This document shows positions 14,159 to 15,177 of a stretch of 15,177 nt of DNA, piece after piece. Every line of letters begins with the position of its first letter. Within the stretch, counting starts at the first letter, position 1. This stretch comes from Microcaldota archaeon. GTDB lineage: Archaea > Micrarchaeota > Micrarchaeia > Anstonellales > Anstonellaceae. Where the stretch lies: assembly GCA_021813025.1 (NCBI GenBank), contig JAKAME010000034.1:1-15177 (forward strand), in the 5' to 3' direction. Below the pieces are notes generated by a model. That model was not told the DNA's origin. It ran no database searches and was given only the letters and a program-made list of their open reading frames with translations. The position numbers and the translations under genes were made by a program.

Positions 14159-15037
14159 ATGAAGCTCTTCCATTCCAACACCCCATACACTTTCTTGGGC
14201 GTCGAGAACGACTGGGACAAGGCCAAAGTGGGCGTGCTGCCGGTTCCCTACGACTCCACCTCCTCATACGGCACCGGCCAGCGCTGGGGGCCCAACGCCA
14301 TCATACAGGCCAGCCGCCAGCTCGAGCTTTACGACATAGAGAGCAGAGCCGACTTTTCGCAGACTTTGGGCTTCTTCACCTTCCCCGAGCTCATGTGCTC
14401 CAAGAAAGACCCTGCGCGCGTGGTGAAGGCCGTGGAGGAGAGCGTGGACGAAATCCTCAAGGCAGGCAGATTCCCCCTCACTTTAGGCGGCGAGCATTCC
14501 ATCACCCCCGGCGCCGTGCGGGCGGCGCGCGCGCATTACCGCGATTTGTGCGTGCTGCACATAGACGCGCACGCCGACATGCGCCACTCTTATGAGGAAA
14601 CCGAATACAACCACGCCTGCTCCATGGCGCGCTGCCGCGAAATCGTGCCGGTCGTGTCGGTGGGCGTGCGCTCCTACTCACAAGAAGAGGCCGACGTGGT
14701 GGAGGGCAAATACAAGGACTTTATTTTCGACGCCTCCCCCTTCCTCCCCAAGCGCATAGAGCAAATCCTCAACCGCCTCTCAGGCGCTCACGTCTATGTT
14801 TCCATAGACATAGACGCCTTCGACCCGTCCATCATGCCGGCAGTTGGCACGCCAGAGCCGGGCGGGCTGGACTGGTACGAGGTGCTCTCCCTGCTGCGCC
14901 GCGTGGGGGCCAAGAAGCGCATAGTGGGGGCAGACATCGTCGAGCTTGCGCCCATTCCGGGCCAGCCGGCATCCGATTTCGCCTGCGCCAAACTGGCCTA
15001 CAAGCTGTGCGGCTATGCCCTGAATGGGAAGAAATGA
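14159..15037 (+). CDS. speB: Agmatinase (agmatine ureohydrolase)
   Basis: Arginase-fold enzyme hydrolysing agmatine to putrescine and urea with two Mn ions. All six metal ligands are visible: H113 in LGGEHS, D136/H138/D140 in IDAHADMR and D217/D219 in SIDIDAFDPS. Other family marks are GVPxPYDST-like VGVLPVPYDSTSSYGTG (24-40), TPEPGGLDWYE (231-241) and the final VGADIVELAP (no arginase-type substrate loop is apparent). At 292 residues it has normal length. The ATG at 14159 is fixed by the TATA spacing; an out-of-frame ATG at 14155 is ignored. Archaeal members commonly feed the polyamine pathway needed for hypusine formation, but a related ureohydrolase substrate such as guanidinobutyrate cannot be ruled out. 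Confidence 0.95.
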   Translation: MKLFHSNTPYTFLGVENDWDKAKVGVLPVPYDSTSSYGTGQRWGPNAIIQASRQLELYDIESRADFSQTLGFFTFPELMCSKKDPARVVKAVEESVDEILKAGRFPLTLGGEHSITPGAVRAARAHYRDLCVLHIDAHADMRHSYEETEYNHACSMARCREIVPVVSVGVRSYSQEEADVVEGKYKDFIFDASPFLPKRIEQILNRLSGAHVYVSIDIDAFDPSIMPAVGTPEPGGLDWYEVLSLLRRVGAKKRIVGADIVELAPIPGQPASDFACAKLAYKLCGYALNGKK

Positions 15038-15177
15038 TGTTCCCCAATTCTGTCTTATCCCGCATTAATGTCCTCTCGGTAAATAAAATCATGCAAACGC
15101 TCGAACCTTGGCAGATTACGGAGATAATCCACCGGAGGAACTGGGGCTGGAGTGCCTACAAGCTGGGCAAGAAATAC
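15034..15177 (+). CDS. Start of a helix-turn-helix-like protein (cut by window edge)
   Basis: An open frame of 48 codons runs off the right edge, starting at ATG 15034 or 15037 (overlapping the speB stop as ATGATG) with ATG 15091 in the same frame. From 15091 the peptide reads MQTLEPWQITEIIHRRNWGW then SAYKLGKKY; the pattern helix IxEIIHRRN, turn WGWS, helix AYKLGKKY resembles the N-terminal HTH of archaeal transposases or integrases and of some sigma-like regulators. The 19 residues before 15091 look unstructured, so the later start is more plausible. Too little is visible to name the family. Confidence 0.45.
   Translation, partial: MMFPNSVLSRINVLSVNKIMQTLEPWQITEIIHRRNWGWSAYKLGKKY

Overview
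This window is archaeal chromosome. It carries a TATA-binding protein, ribosomal protein eL21, the archaeal RNA polymerase subunit Rpo4, a DUF655 protein next to a KsgA/Dim1 methyltransferase, and a UbiA prenyltransferase of the archaeal ether-lipid type. TATA-like boxes sit about 25 bases before several starts. Base composition is GC-rich and genes are very tightly packed: many 1-4 base overlaps and no gene-free stretch above 300 bases. The small internal family sizes and gene mix would fit a DPANN-type lineage such as Diapherotrites or Micrarchaeota, but that placement is a guess; the archaeal assignment is firm.

Layout. (1) 1-4569, minus strand: a complete SUF iron-sulfur assembly operon in the order sufC-sufB-sufD-sufS, each gene overlapping or nearly touching the next; sufS runs off the left edge just after its catalytic cysteine. 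(2) 4703-5545, plus: an ATP-cone domain fused to a PD-(D/E)XK nuclease-like domain, function unknown. (3) 5549-6242, minus: a small winged-helix-like protein followed by a RelE/ParE-like protein, a likely toxin-antitoxin pair. (4) 6311-6889, minus: TATA-binding protein whose two halves are unusually alike. (5) 7035-9688, plus: the conserved archaeal cluster eL21-rpo4-DUF655-ksgA, followed by a four-helix membrane protein of unknown function. (6) 9721-10668, minus: a signal-peptide-bearing single-pass membrane protein of unknown function. (7) 10723-13031: purE (plus), an unrecognised 272-residue protein (plus), and purC (minus, convergent). (8) 13048-14106, minus: UbiA-family prenyltransferase, directly upstream of purC in one operon. 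(9) 14159-15037, plus: agmatinase, followed by the beginning of a helix-turn-helix-like protein cut by the right edge.

How the genes work together. SufS takes sulfur from cysteine and SufBCD uses it to build Fe-S clusters. TBP and Rpo4 belong to the transcription machinery; eL21 and KsgA belong to the ribosome and its maturation. PurE and PurC catalyse consecutive steps of de novo purine synthesis (CAIR, then SAICAR) although they sit on opposite strands. The prenyltransferase most likely adds the second geranylgeranyl chain in ether-lipid synthesis, and agmatinase makes putrescine.

Several transcription-unit-first genes appear leaderless, with a TATA box 21-28 bases before the start, while internal operon genes carry Shine-Dalgarno sequences. 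Two divergent gene pairs seem to share one TATA element. The points most worth a second look are the TBP half-repeats, the ATP-cone nuclease, the toxin-antitoxin-like pair and the unknown protein between the purine genes.
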